A program made the position numbers and the translations under genes. DNA of 64,000 nt from Lacrimispora sinapis. Lineage in GTDB: Bacteria > Bacillota > Clostridia > Lachnospirales > Lachnospiraceae. Of the stretch, positions 43,107 through 51,198 are shown piece by piece. The stretch is from positions 1,612,001-1,676,000 of the forward strand of contig NZ_CP141832.1 of assembly GCF_043633585.1 (NCBI RefSeq), in the 5' to 3' direction. The notes below the pieces were generated by a model. The model saw only the letters and a list, made by a program, of their open reading frames with translations, was not told the DNA's origin and did not search any database. Every line of letters begins with the position of its first letter. The stretch's first letter is position 1.

Positions 43107-44400
43107 TTTATGCTCCGGCATCGGAGGATTCCGGCTTGGGCTGGAAAATGCAGGACATAAATGTATCGGTTATTGTGAGTATGACAAATATGCCAGGGCT
43201 TCCTATGAAGCCATGTACGACACAAAGGGAGAGTGGTTTGCAGATGATATCACAAAGCTTAAACCGAAGAATGTGCCTTACGCAGATATCTGGTGCTTCG
43301 GCTTTCCATGCCAGGACATCTCCGTTGCCGGGAAACAGCGGGGACTGCGTGGAAAGCGAAGTGGAATCTATTACAACATCATTGACCTTGTCAAAGGCAA
43401 AGAAGAAAGTGGTAAACCCACATACTTACTTGTTGAGAACGTTAAGAACCTGCTCTCAGTTAATGGAGGATTCGATTTTGCCGCTGTTTTGTCTGAAATG
43501 GATGAAGCAGGGTATGACACGAGATGGCAGGTGCTTAACTCTAAGGATTTCGGAGTCCCGCAGAACCGGGAGCGGGTGTTCCTTATCGCAAATCTTAGAA
43601 ACAGAGGCAGACGGGAAATATTATTTGTCACCGGAGAAGACAGCAGAACTCTTGAACAGATTATAGGGGGGATGCAGGGATACCGGGTTTATAATCCGGA
43701 CGGGGTATCGGTTACCCTTGGGGCTAATGGCGGAGGAATGGGTGCAAGGACGGGGCTGTATTTCATTGACCAGTGCAGCCGCCCTAAGGTCACAGAAGTG
43801 GCAAGATGTATCCAGGCCAGATATAACGCAGGTATTATCAACTATCCTGCGAGTAATTCTGGTGTGATGGAAGTCCATGCGGTTCTGACACCGGAAAGGA
43901 TAGAGAAGTGGCAGAATGGCAGGCGGATGAAAGAAGATGGGGAGCCCATGTTTACGCTGACCGGCCAAGACCGGCATGGTGTCTACCTATGTAAAAAATC
44001 ATTGCAGGAAGACAAGGTGGAACTTCCTATCCGGAATGGCACAAGGCAGGGATATGACATTGCTCATCCCGGTGATGGGATTTGTCTGACATATCCGAAA
44101 AGTGTAACCCGGAGAGGGCGTGTGGGTAAAGGATGTTCCCAGACATTGGACACGGGCTGTCAGATGGGAGCCGTCTTAAAATGCGGACGTATCCGCAGGC
44201 TGACTCCACGTGAGTGTTTCCGGTTGCAGGGATTTCCGGATACATTGTATGAGAGGGCGGCAGCAGTCAATTCCGAATCCCAGCTTTACAAGCAGGCAGG
44301 GAATGCGGTGACCGCCACGGTGGCTTATGCGGTGGCGATGGCACTGCCGGAATCCCGTGGAACGGTTGATAACTACGGTTTCCGGGAGGATGAAAAATAA
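43084..44400 (+). CDS. DNA (cytosine-5-)-methyltransferase
   Basis: The 438-residue enzyme starts at 43084, within the end of the previous methylase gene (GGTGGAG upstream). Motif I is LDLCSGIGGFRLGLENAGHKC, motif IV GFPCQDISVAGKQRGL holds the nucleophilic cysteine, motif VI is LVENVKNL and motif X SQLYKQAGNAVTATVAYAVA. The variable target-recognition region is large. With no partner nuclease visible, it is likely an orphan methylase against host restriction. The two methylases form one operon. Confidence 0.95.
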   Translation: MKQLTFLDLCSGIGGFRLGLENAGHKCIGYCEYDKYARASYEAMYDTKGEWFADDITKLKPKNVPYADIWCFGFPCQDISVAGKQRGLRGKRSGIYYNIIDLVKGKEESGKPTYLLVENVKNLLSVNGGFDFAAVLSEMDEAGYDTRWQVLNSKDFGVPQNRERVFLIANLRNRGRREILFVTGEDSRTLEQIIGGMQGYRVYNPDGVSVTLGANGGGMGARTGLYFIDQCSRPKVTEVARCIQARYNAGIINYPASNSGVMEVHAVLTPERIEKWQNGRRMKEDGEPMFTLTGQDRHGVYLCKKSLQEDKVELPIRNGTRQGYDIAHPGDGICLTYPKSVTRRGRVGKGCSQTLDTGCQMGAVLKCGRIRRLTPRECFRLQGFPDTLYERAAAVNSESQLYKQAGNAVTATVAYAVAMALPESRGTVDNYGFREDEK

Positions 44401-44437
44401 TCTGGAAAGATGGAGAATTGCATTGACTTTACACCCG

Positions 44438-44452
44438 TTTAGAGTGATTTAT
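44438..44452 (+). promoter_or_regulatory. Repeated 15-base element, copy 1
   Basis: TTTAGAGTGATTTAT lies 30 bases before the gene at 44482 and matches 14 of 15 bases with a copy at 45522, upstream of the amidoligase gene. A TTGACT lies just before it (44423-44428), so it may be part of a promoter used twice in this cassette. Confidence 0.45.
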
Positions 44453-44481
44453 GTAGTACAAAAAAACGGAGGTAAAGGCTT

Positions 44482-45387
44482 ATGAAGAAAATAATAACAA
44501 CTACGGAAAACAGAAAAGACGTTGTCAAGGCAATCTGCGAAATCACAGGGGAGAGTTCCCGGTACCTGGGTGTCCCAAGTTGCGGATACCAGATTGGGAA
44601 ATGCATTGTGAACCGGATCGGCGAGGTGGAATTCCCGGACGGGGATGAAAAGCTGGAGGAAATGATTCTTGCTGGTCTGGTGGAAAGAGGACTGGTGGAA
44701 AGGGAAGAGGAGATGGAGGGTTTGGAGATTAAGATTCCTATAGGAGAGCATACGGGATTGAGTTTGAAGAACCTGGTCTTCATGATCCACAGCAAACAGT
44801 ACCTTCTGAACAAAGCCGTTGGGAGAAAAGCTTTCCAGGTAAATGATGAGTTCCTTGTAAAATTGCAGGAGACAGAGCCGGAGGGCAGAGGAGAATTTCT
44901 GGAACTGCTCCATTCCTGTAAAGGGAATGAGCAGAACAAAGGCTTTTATTTTACAGAGGACGAGATTGTGTTTGAGGCATTTCCATTTTCTGAAAATGAG
45001 GAGGACATGGGAGCTTATGCAAAACTGGCATCGAGTATGTGTGCGGCAGCCTTAGACAGCAAGCGGGTGAATCCGGCAGAAACCATTGCAGAGAACGAGA
45101 AGTATTATATGCGCATCTGGCTTTTACGCCTGGGTCTTGGCGGGACCGAGGGGAAAAAGATACGCAAGGTGATGCTTGCCAATTTAAAAGGGCATTCTGC
45201 TTTCCGCACCCCGGAGGATATTGAAAGAGCAAGGGTACGCGGCCGCCAGAGGGCAGAAGCACTGAAGCAGGCGGAGCAGGAAGTTTTAGGGCAGGCAGAA
45301 ACTGAGGAAGATACCCTGATGAATGATTCGGTAAACCAACTGCTTTCAGAAGAAACCGGAATTCCAGAGGAGATGGAAGAACCTTAG
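44482..45387 (+). CDS. Conserved phage protein of unknown function sharing a domain with the amidoligase
   Basis: The 301-residue protein is of the kind loosely labelled virulence-related in Clostridia phages; its function is not known. GGAGGTAAAG precedes the ATG. Residues 204-242 (45091-45207) align without gaps with residues 256-294 of the amidoligase encoded next: 20 of 39 positions are identical, including NEKY, R-x-W, RLGL, the G-x-E-x-K pattern and SA-x-R. The rest of the protein shows no similarity I recognise, except a charged helical tail (IERARVRGRQRAEALKQAEQE). The shared piece suggests a common partner or substrate, so a place in the amide-modification pathway is inferred. Confidence 0.65.
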   Translation: MKKIITTTENRKDVVKAICEITGESSRYLGVPSCGYQIGKCIVNRIGEVEFPDGDEKLEEMILAGLVERGLVEREEEMEGLEIKIPIGEHTGLSLKNLVFMIHSKQYLLNKAVGRKAFQVNDEFLVKLQETEPEGRGEFLELLHSCKGNEQNKGFYFTEDEIVFEAFPFSENEEDMGAYAKLASSMCAAALDSKRVNPAETIAENEKYYMRIWLLRLGLGGTEGKKIRKVMLANLKGHSAFRTPEDIERARVRGRQRAEALKQAEQEVLGQAETEEDTLMNDSVNQLLSEETGIPEEMEEP

Positions 45388-45521
45388 AAAGCGGCTTAAA
45401 AACATGGTTTCCTGCCTTATTATCGATATAGAAGAAACCCGTAAAAACACACGATTGATGGGCAGATTCCACCCAAATCTTTGTGTACATTACGCGCCGG
45501 ATTAACTGGATAAAATGTGCT

Positions 45522-45536
45522 TTTAGAGTGATTAAT
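45522..45536 (+). promoter_or_regulatory. Repeated 15-base element, copy 2
   Basis: TTTAGAGTGATTAAT, 14 of 15 bases identical with copy 1 at 44438, lies in the 220-base gap before the amidoligase gene and 10 bases ahead of an 18-base palindrome. Confidence 0.45.
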
Positions 45537-45546
45537 AGACTACGCT

Positions 45547-45564
45547 TATTGAGCCTGCTCAATA
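45547..45564. promoter_or_regulatory. 18-base palindrome before the amidoligase gene (candidate operator)
   Basis: TATTGAGCCTGCTCAATA is a perfect inverted repeat with 8-base arms and a 2-base centre. It is positioned between the repeated element and the start codon at 45610, where a dimeric repressor could act. Confidence 0.55.
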
Positions 45565-45609
45565 TGATACCAGAAAAAAATGAAGAAAGCACAGGAGGCG
45601 CATAGATAC

Positions 45610-46503
45610 ATGAAAACACAGAAATTCGGGATTGAGATTGAACTGACAGGGATTACCAGGGAAACAGCGGCAGCGGTAATTGCAGAGTATTTCGGGACTG
45701 AAAGCTGCTACGCAGGAACCTATTACGAAACCTACGAGGCAACAGACCGGCAAGGCAGGATTTGGAAAGCTACCTATGATTCCAGCATTATGGCAAAGAA
45801 AAAGGTGCAGGGGAGAATTGTAAGTGCGGATGATACTTACAAAACAGAGATTGTCAGTCCCATTCTAACCTACGAAGATATTCCGGATTTGCAGGGAATC
45901 ATCCGGCAGCTCCGTCACAAAGGGGCATTTGCTGGGGAGAAATGCGGGATTCACATTCATGTGGATGCCAGCCGTTACACCCCGCAGACACTGCGGAACA
46001 TGGTGAACATCATTGCAAGCAAAGAAGATATCCTTTACAAAGCCCTGCAGATTGACCCAAGGAGGCTTTCCTACTGCAAGAAAGTGAATGAGAAACTGAT
46101 TGAAACTATTAACAAGAAAAAGCCGAAGACGATGGCAGAGCTTAAGGATCTCTGGTATGCAGAAGACCCCAACAGCAACCGGAATAAGCATTATAATTCC
46201 ACCCGTTACCATGGACTGAACCTCCACGCCACTTTCAACAAAGGTACGGTGGAGTTCCGGCTTTTCAACAGCACTACTCACGGCGGGGAGGTTAAGGCAT
46301 ACATCCAGTTCTGTCTGGCGGTCAGCCATCAGGCACTGGCACAGAAATCAGCATCTCCAAGACGAACGGTCACGGATAACGAGAAATACGCATTCCGGTG
46401 CTGGATGATTCGGCTTGGACTCATTGGGGACGAATTTAAAACCTGCAGACTGCATTTTTTAAAACATCTCGATGGAAACTCAGCCTGGAGACACGGGGCA
46501 TAA
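45610..46503 (+). CDS. Amidoligase (Amidoligase_2 family)
   Basis: The ATG at 45610 has AGGAGGCGC upstream, giving 297 residues; an upstream ATG at 45580 lacks a site. The sequence has the family pattern: FGIEIELTGITRETA at the start, DDTYKTEIVSPILTYEDI, CGIHIHVDASRYTPQTLRN and RYHGLNLHATFNKGTVEFRLFN. Iyer and colleagues described such ATP-dependent COOH-NH2 ligases (glutamine synthetase-like fold) in phages and mobile elements, commonly beside gamma-glutamylcyclotransferase-like proteins, and proposed that they make amide tags on peptides, proteins or lipids. The C-terminal 40 residues are shared with the protein encoded just upstream. Confidence 0.85.
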   Translation: MKTQKFGIEIELTGITRETAAAVIAEYFGTESCYAGTYYETYEATDRQGRIWKATYDSSIMAKKKVQGRIVSADDTYKTEIVSPILTYEDIPDLQGIIRQLRHKGAFAGEKCGIHIHVDASRYTPQTLRNMVNIIASKEDILYKALQIDPRRLSYCKKVNEKLIETINKKKPKTMAELKDLWYAEDPNSNRNKHYNSTRYHGLNLHATFNKGTVEFRLFNSTTHGGEVKAYIQFCLAVSHQALAQKSASPRRTVTDNEKYAFRCWMIRLGLIGDEFKTCRLHFLKHLDGNSAWRHGA

Positions 46504-46591
46504 GTACATAACCTTCCCCCAAGTGGCGGATTGATCGCTCTTGGGGTGGCAGGAGGGAGAATTAACTATAAAAAGGAAAGGAAGATGCTAT

Positions 46592-47026
46592 ATGACGAAA
46601 CTGTATATTGCTTATGGAAGTAACATGGATGAGGAACAGATGGCTTACAGGTGTGCGGATGCAAGAATTGTTGGTACGGCAGTAGTGGAAAGCCACCGGC
46701 TGCTGTTCAAAGGCGGTAAGGATCGAGCCTACGCTACGATTGAACCGGAGGAAGGGAGTCATGTTCCGGTTCTGATTTGGGAAATCAGCAGGGAAGATGA
46801 ACGGAGACTGGACCGCTATGAAGGGTGTCCGAAGTTTTATTATAAAAAGGAACTGCCGGTTCTTGTAAACGGAGAGACACGCAACGCTATGGTTTACATC
46901 ATGGATGAGAGAAACCCACAAAATAAGCCGAGTTACAATTATTACGGGATTCTGGAGAGGGCTTATATCAAATATGGATTTGATGACTTTATATTAAAAC
47001 GGGCTTTGGAGGAAAGCTGTCCATAA
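46592..47026 (+). CDS. Gamma-glutamylcyclotransferase (AIG2-like)
   Basis: The 144-residue protein starts at 46592 with AAAGGAAG upstream. YIAYGSNMDEEQM is the diagnostic substrate-binding loop, and the catalytic-type glutamate lies in RRLDRYEGCPKFYYKKELPV. GGCT enzymes release gamma-glutamyl groups as 5-oxoproline. Next to an amidoligase it would trim or reverse gamma-glutamyl-type amide tags, the pairing noted by Iyer and colleagues. A small stem-loop (CCCCAAG/CTTGGGG, near 46515-46543) lies between it and the ligase gene. Confidence 0.9.
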   Translation: MTKLYIAYGSNMDEEQMAYRCADARIVGTAVVESHRLLFKGGKDRAYATIEPEEGSHVPVLIWEISREDERRLDRYEGCPKFYYKKELPVLVNGETRNAMVYIMDERNPQNKPSYNYYGILERAYIKYGFDDFILKRALEESCP

Positions 47027-47051
47027 AAATAAGCTGATGAATCAAGGAATC

Positions 47052-47078
47052 AGAGCTTCTTCGGAGGCTCTTTTCTTT
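47052..47078 (+). terminator. Terminator before the packaging genes
   Basis: AGAGCTTC and GAGGCTCT form an 8-bp stem (one G-U pair) capped by a TTCG tetraloop, followed by TTTCTTTT. Confidence 0.8.
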
Positions 47079-47108
47079 TGCCGGAAACACAGAGGGGAGG
47101 TGGAGCAG

Positions 47109-47588
47109 ATGGCACAGAGCGGCAGAAAACCAAAGCCTACCGCGGTAAAAGTACTGGAGGGGAATCCGGGAAAGCGGAGTTTAAACACGCAGGAACCAAA
47201 ACCGGATAAGAAGGCTCCACGCTGTCCGGTCTGGCTGGAGGAGGAAGCGAAAAAGGAATGGAAGCGTATGGCAAAGCAGATGGAGCAGCTTGGCATCCTC
47301 ACTGAGATTGATATGGCGGCTTTTGCCGGATACTGTCAGGCATATGCCCGGTGGAAAGAGGCAGAGGAATTTATTACGCAGCATGGAACCATCGTAAAGA
47401 CACCTTCCGGTTATTGGCAGCAGGTGCCGCAGGTTTCTATTGCTCAGACCTATCTGAAAATCATGAACCGGTTCTGTGAGCAGTTTGGGCTTACCCCATC
47501 CTCCAGAAGCCGTATTGTGTCTGAGAATGGGGAGGATAAGGAAAGCGATACCATGGAACTGCTCCTGTATAAAGGTGGTGGCCGGTAA
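47109..47588 (+). CDS. Terminase small subunit (P27 family)
   Basis: The 159-residue protein starts at 47109 with GGGGAGGTGGAG upstream. RKPKPTAVKVLEGNPGKRSL is the typical P27 N-terminus, followed by the helical domain AKKEWKRMAKQMEQLGILTEIDMAAFAGYCQAYARW. It recognises phage DNA and recruits the large subunit. Its last base overlaps the large subunit start, so translation is coupled. Confidence 0.95.
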   Translation: MAQSGRKPKPTAVKVLEGNPGKRSLNTQEPKPDKKAPRCPVWLEEEAKKEWKRMAKQMEQLGILTEIDMAAFAGYCQAYARWKEAEEFITQHGTIVKTPSGYWQQVPQVSIAQTYLKIMNRFCEQFGLTPSSRSRIVSENGEDKESDTMELLLYKGGGR

Positions 47589-49138
47589 TGTTTGATGAGG
47601 TAAAAGCGCAACATGCGGTCAACTTTATCAATTGCCTGAAACATACCAAAGGTCGGTGGAGGGGAGTTCCCTTTGAACTACTGCCTTGGCAGGATACCAT
47701 TATCCGAGAGGTGTTCGGTACAGTTAAGGATAATGGCTACCGCCAGTACAACACAGCTTATGTGGAAATACCGAAGAAGAATGGAAAATCGGAATTGGCG
47801 GCGGCTGTTGCTCTTTATATGACCTGCGGAGACGGGGAATGGGGCGCGGAGGTTTACGGCTGTGCCTCTGACCGACAGCAGGCGTCTATCGTATTTGATG
47901 TGGCGGTGGATATGGTAGATCAGTGTCCGGCATTAAAAAAACGTATTAAGCCGGTCATGTCGGTAAAGCGGCTGGTATATAAGCCGACCAACAGCTTTTA
48001 CCAGGTGCTTTCCGCAGAAGCCTATACGAAACACGGTCTGAATGTCCATGCGGTTATTTTTGATGAATTACATGCGCAGCCGAACCGGGAACTGTTTGAT
48101 GTCATGACGAAGGGATCCGGTGATGCCAGAACACAGCCATTGTTTTTTCTGATAACAACGGCAGGAAATGACCGGAATTCGGTGTGTTTTGAACAGCACC
48201 AGAAGGCAGAGGATATTATCCTTGGGAGAAAGATTGACTCTGCGTTCTATCCAGTGATTTACGGGGCGAAAGATGCTGCGGACTGGTCATCGGAGAAGGT
48301 CTGGTATCGGGCGAACCCGTCTCTGGGATACACCATTGATATAGAAAAAGTCAGAAACGCTTATCTGAGCGCAAAGGATAATCCGGCGGAGGAGAATATC
48401 TTCCGGCAGCTCCGTCTGAATCAGTGGGTGAAACAGTCTACCCGGTGGATGCAGATGGAGAAGTGGGATGCCTGTGATTTTGCAGTCGATGAAGTCGAAT
48501 TGATTGGCAGGGAATGTTACGGCGGATTGGATTTATCCAGTTCCACTGACATTACAGCATTTGTCCTGATATTCCCTCCGAGGACAGAAGAAGAAAAATA
48601 TATTATCCTGCCGTATTTCTGGATACCGGAGGAGAACATGCGTCTGCGCGTACGCAGGGATCATGTACCATATGATGTGTGGGAGCAGCAGGGATTCTTG
48701 AAAACCACGGAGGGGAATGTGATACATTATGGATTTATTGAGAGATTCATAGACGATTTGGGAAAGAAGTTTCATATTAAAGAGATTGCCTTTGACCGCT
48801 GGGGAGCGGTGCAGATGGTACAGAATCTGGAAGGACTGGGATTCACAGTGGTTCCATTCGGGCAGGGTTTCAAGGATATGTCACCGCCCAGCAAGGAATT
48901 GATGAAGCTGACACTGGAGAAGAAACTGGCACATGGCGGACATCCGGTTTTGCGTTGGATGATGGATAACATCTTTATCCGTCAGGACCCGGCAGGGAAT
49001 ATTAAGCCGGATAAGGAGAAGTCCACGGAAAAGATTGATGGTGCGGTGGCGGCAATTATGGCTTTGGACCGTGCAATCCGGAATATCGGGAACAACGTAG
49101 GAAGTGTATACGATGATAGAGGGATTTTAGTATTTTAA
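47588..49138 (+). CDS. terL: Terminase large subunit
   Basis: The 516-residue packaging motor has an N-terminal ATPase with Walker A YVEIPKKNGKSELAAAVALY and Walker B HAVIFDELHAQ, and a C-terminal RNase H-like nuclease with acidic residues at GLDLSSSTDITAF and later KIDGAVAAIMALDRAI. It belongs to the HK97-like terminase type that works with P27 small subunits and HNH proteins at cos sites. Its length is normal for the family. Confidence 0.96.
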   Translation: MFDEVKAQHAVNFINCLKHTKGRWRGVPFELLPWQDTIIREVFGTVKDNGYRQYNTAYVEIPKKNGKSELAAAVALYMTCGDGEWGAEVYGCASDRQQASIVFDVAVDMVDQCPALKKRIKPVMSVKRLVYKPTNSFYQVLSAEAYTKHGLNVHAVIFDELHAQPNRELFDVMTKGSGDARTQPLFFLITTAGNDRNSVCFEQHQKAEDIILGRKIDSAFYPVIYGAKDAADWSSEKVWYRANPSLGYTIDIEKVRNAYLSAKDNPAEENIFRQLRLNQWVKQSTRWMQMEKWDACDFAVDEVELIGRECYGGLDLSSSTDITAFVLIFPPRTEEEKYIILPYFWIPEENMRLRVRRDHVPYDVWEQQGFLKTTEGNVIHYGFIERFIDDLGKKFHIKEIAFDRWGAVQMVQNLEGLGFTVVPFGQGFKDMSPPSKELMKLTLEKKLAHGGHPVLRWMMDNIFIRQDPAGNIKPDKEKSTEKIDGAVAAIMALDRAIRNIGNNVGSVYDDRGILVF

Positions 49139-49173
49139 AGAAGTCATCTGCACAGAATAGAGTTAGAAGTCTA

Positions 49174-49221
49174 TTTACTTTATAGAAAAAAAGAGTTATA
49201 ATAATATCATAATAATGATAT
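49174..49221 (+). promoter_or_regulatory. Promoter and palindromic operator of the toxin-antitoxin pair
   Basis: TTTACT (49174-49179), a 17-base spacer and TATAAT (49197-49202) form a good promoter. ATATCAT-AATA-ATGATAT (49204-49221) is a perfect 7-base-arm palindrome at the expected transcript start, the usual place for autorepression by an antitoxin-toxin complex. Confidence 0.8.
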
Positions 49222-49238
49222 GAAAGGAAGTGCAGGGT

Positions 49239-49505
49239 ATGATTATTAAAGCGTCAGCGGCATTGAGAAATGACTATACAACGATTTCCAATCTGGCAAA
49301 AGAGACAAAAGAACCTATTTATATAACTAAAAATGGTGAAGGTGATATGGTGCTGATGAGCATTGACGCCTTTGAAAAACGGGAGCAGATTTTAGAACTA
49401 CGGTCGAGGGTGCTGCAGGCAGAGCAGGAGCGTCTTAGCGGAGCAAAAACCATGAGTGTTTCAGAAGCCAGAAAAGCATTAAGAGAGCGTTTAAATGAAG
49501 CATAA
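49239..49505 (+). CDS. Type II antitoxin, Phd/YefM-like
   Basis: The 88-residue protein starts at 49239 (GAAAGGAAG upstream). IIKASAALRNDYTTISNLAKETKEPIYITKNGEGDMVLMSIDAFEKRE is the Phd/YefM DNA-binding fold, and the C-terminal helix (SVSEARKALRERLNEA) would wrap the toxin. It overlaps the toxin gene by 11 bases and has its own promoter with an operator palindrome, inside the late structural gene cluster. Confidence 0.9.
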   Translation: MIIKASAALRNDYTTISNLAKETKEPIYITKNGEGDMVLMSIDAFEKREQILELRSRVLQAEQERLSGAKTMSVSEARKALRERLNEA

Positions 49506-49800
49506 GGTGGAAATTCTTCCATCTGCCTGGGAGGATTTGAAGGGAATTGAAGACTATTATGCAGTGCAGTTTGATGTAGAAACGGCATTAAAAGTCAGTG
49601 ACCATATTTTAGATGCCATTGAACGTTTAGAGGATTTCCCCGATTCTGGCTCCCTAACACCTGATAAATGGCTTAATGAAAGAGAATACCGAATGGTGAT
49701 ATGTAAAAAGCATGTGGTAATCTATAAGACAATAGAAACATCTGTTTATGTTTATCATATCGCAGACACGCAAACTGAATATACGAAATTGTTTTATTAG
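49495..49800 (+). CDS. Type II toxin, RelE/ParE family
   Basis: The 101-residue protein has the RelE/ParE pattern: KVEILPSAWEDLKGIEDYYAVQFDVETALKVSDHILDAIERLEDFPDSG, then REYRMVICKKHVVIYKTIETSVYVYHIADTQTEY. RelE members cut mRNA in the ribosome, ParE members poison gyrase; sequence alone does not decide. It is followed by a terminator, so the pair is an independent unit between terminase and portal genes. Confidence 0.9.
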   Translation: MKHKVEILPSAWEDLKGIEDYYAVQFDVETALKVSDHILDAIERLEDFPDSGSLTPDKWLNEREYRMVICKKHVVIYKTIETSVYVYHIADTQTEYTKLFY

Positions 49801-49815
49801 TAAGCAGGTTATAAG

Positions 49816-49852
49816 AAGCCTTGGGAGTATGGTGTCTCAAGGCTTTCTTTTT
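49816..49852 (+). terminator. Terminator after the toxin-antitoxin pair
   Basis: AAGCCTTG and CAAGGCTT form a perfect 8-bp stem with a 14-base loop, followed by TCTTTTT. Confidence 0.85.
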
Positions 49853-49875
49853 GCCCATTTTCAGGAGGAAAGCAG

Positions 49876-51141
49876 ATGGGAATCAGAAGTTTAATGGGAA
49901 TACGTGGAGCAAGGGATAAGCCAAGGAATTCTTATGCAGGTTCTGCCTTATCCTTTTTATTTGGAAGAAGCACCAGCGGCAAGCCGGTCAATGAGCGGAC
50001 AGCCATGCAGACTACGGCAGTGTATTCCTGTGTGCGGATTCTTGCAGAGGCGGTGGCTTCACTTCCGCTGCACATCTATCAATATACGGACAAGGGGAAG
50101 GAGCGGGTGGCTGACCATCCGCTTTATCCTATTCTGCACGATGAGCCAAATGAGGAAATGACTTCTTTCGTGTTCCGTGAAACACTGATGAGCCATCTGC
50201 TGATTTGGGGAAATGCTTATGCACAGATTATCCGGGATGGCGCAGGCCGGGTGATTGGGTTATATCCGCTACTGCCAAACAAGATGCAGGTGGACAGGGC
50301 AGATAATGGAGAGATTATCTATATTTATTCCAGAGATTCTGAAGAGAATCCGAACTTTAGCACTTACGGACAGATTTATCTCCGGCGGCAGGATGTTCTG
50401 CATATCCCGGGGCTTGGTTTTGATGGTCTTGTTGGGTATTCGCCCATTGCTATGGCAAAGAACGCTGTAGGTATGACACAGGCTTGTGAAGAGTACGGAG
50501 CAAGTTTCTTTGCCAACGGGGCAAATCCCGGCGGCGTATTGGAGCATCCCGGAGTGTTAAAAGACCCAGGCAAGGTTCGAGAAAGCTGGAATGCGGTCTA
50601 CCGTGGTACCAATAATGCCCATAAGATTGCGGTGCTGGAGGAAGGGATGAAATACCAGCAGATTGGTATTCCGCCGGAGGAAGCACAGTTTCTGGAAACC
50701 AGGAAGTTTCAGATTAATGAGATTGCCCGGTTATACCGGATTCCGCCACACATGGTAGGGGACTTGGAAAAGTCCAGCTTTTCCAACATTGAGCAACAGT
50801 CTTTGGAGTTCGTAAAGTATACCCTGAACCCATGGGTAATCCGCTGGGAACAGTCCTTGCAGAAGGCACTATTGCTTCCGGAGGAGAAGAAGGAATACTT
50901 CATTAAATTAAATGTGGACGGACTGCTCCGTGGGGATTATCAAAGCCGTATGACCGGTTATGCCACAGCAAGGCAGAACGGCTGGATGTCCGCCAACGAT
51001 ATCCGGGAGCTGGAGGATTTAAACCCGATACCGGAGGAGGAAGGGGGAAACCTCTATCTGATAAACGGGAATATGACAAAATTAAAGGATGCCGGGCTGT
51101 TTGCCGGAAATGGCACAGAAAAAGAAGAGGAACCAACTTAG
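49876..51141 (+). CDS. Portal protein (HK97 family)
   Basis: The 421-residue portal forms the ring through which DNA enters the capsid. Typical stretches are NERTAMQTTAVYSCVRILAEAVASLPLHIYQ, HPLYPILHDEPNEEMTSFVFRETLM, DVLHIPGLGFDGLVGYSPI and IARLYRIPPHMVGDLEKSSFSNIEQQSLEFVKYTL. CAGGAGGAAAG precedes the ATG. It is followed by the protease and capsid genes in standard order. Confidence 0.96.
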   Translation: MGIRSLMGIRGARDKPRNSYAGSALSFLFGRSTSGKPVNERTAMQTTAVYSCVRILAEAVASLPLHIYQYTDKGKERVADHPLYPILHDEPNEEMTSFVFRETLMSHLLIWGNAYAQIIRDGAGRVIGLYPLLPNKMQVDRADNGEIIYIYSRDSEENPNFSTYGQIYLRRQDVLHIPGLGFDGLVGYSPIAMAKNAVGMTQACEEYGASFFANGANPGGVLEHPGVLKDPGKVRESWNAVYRGTNNAHKIAVLEEGMKYQQIGIPPEEAQFLETRKFQINEIARLYRIPPHMVGDLEKSSFSNIEQQSLEFVKYTLNPWVIRWEQSLQKALLLPEEKKEYFIKLNVDGLLRGDYQSRMTGYATARQNGWMSANDIRELEDLNPIPEEEGGNLYLINGNMTKLKDAGLFAGNGTEKEEEPT

Positions 51142-51198
51142 CGGTATAAGGCTGCTGAGGCAGGTTCCTTTTTGTGTGTAAGAAAGTGAGGAATACGG

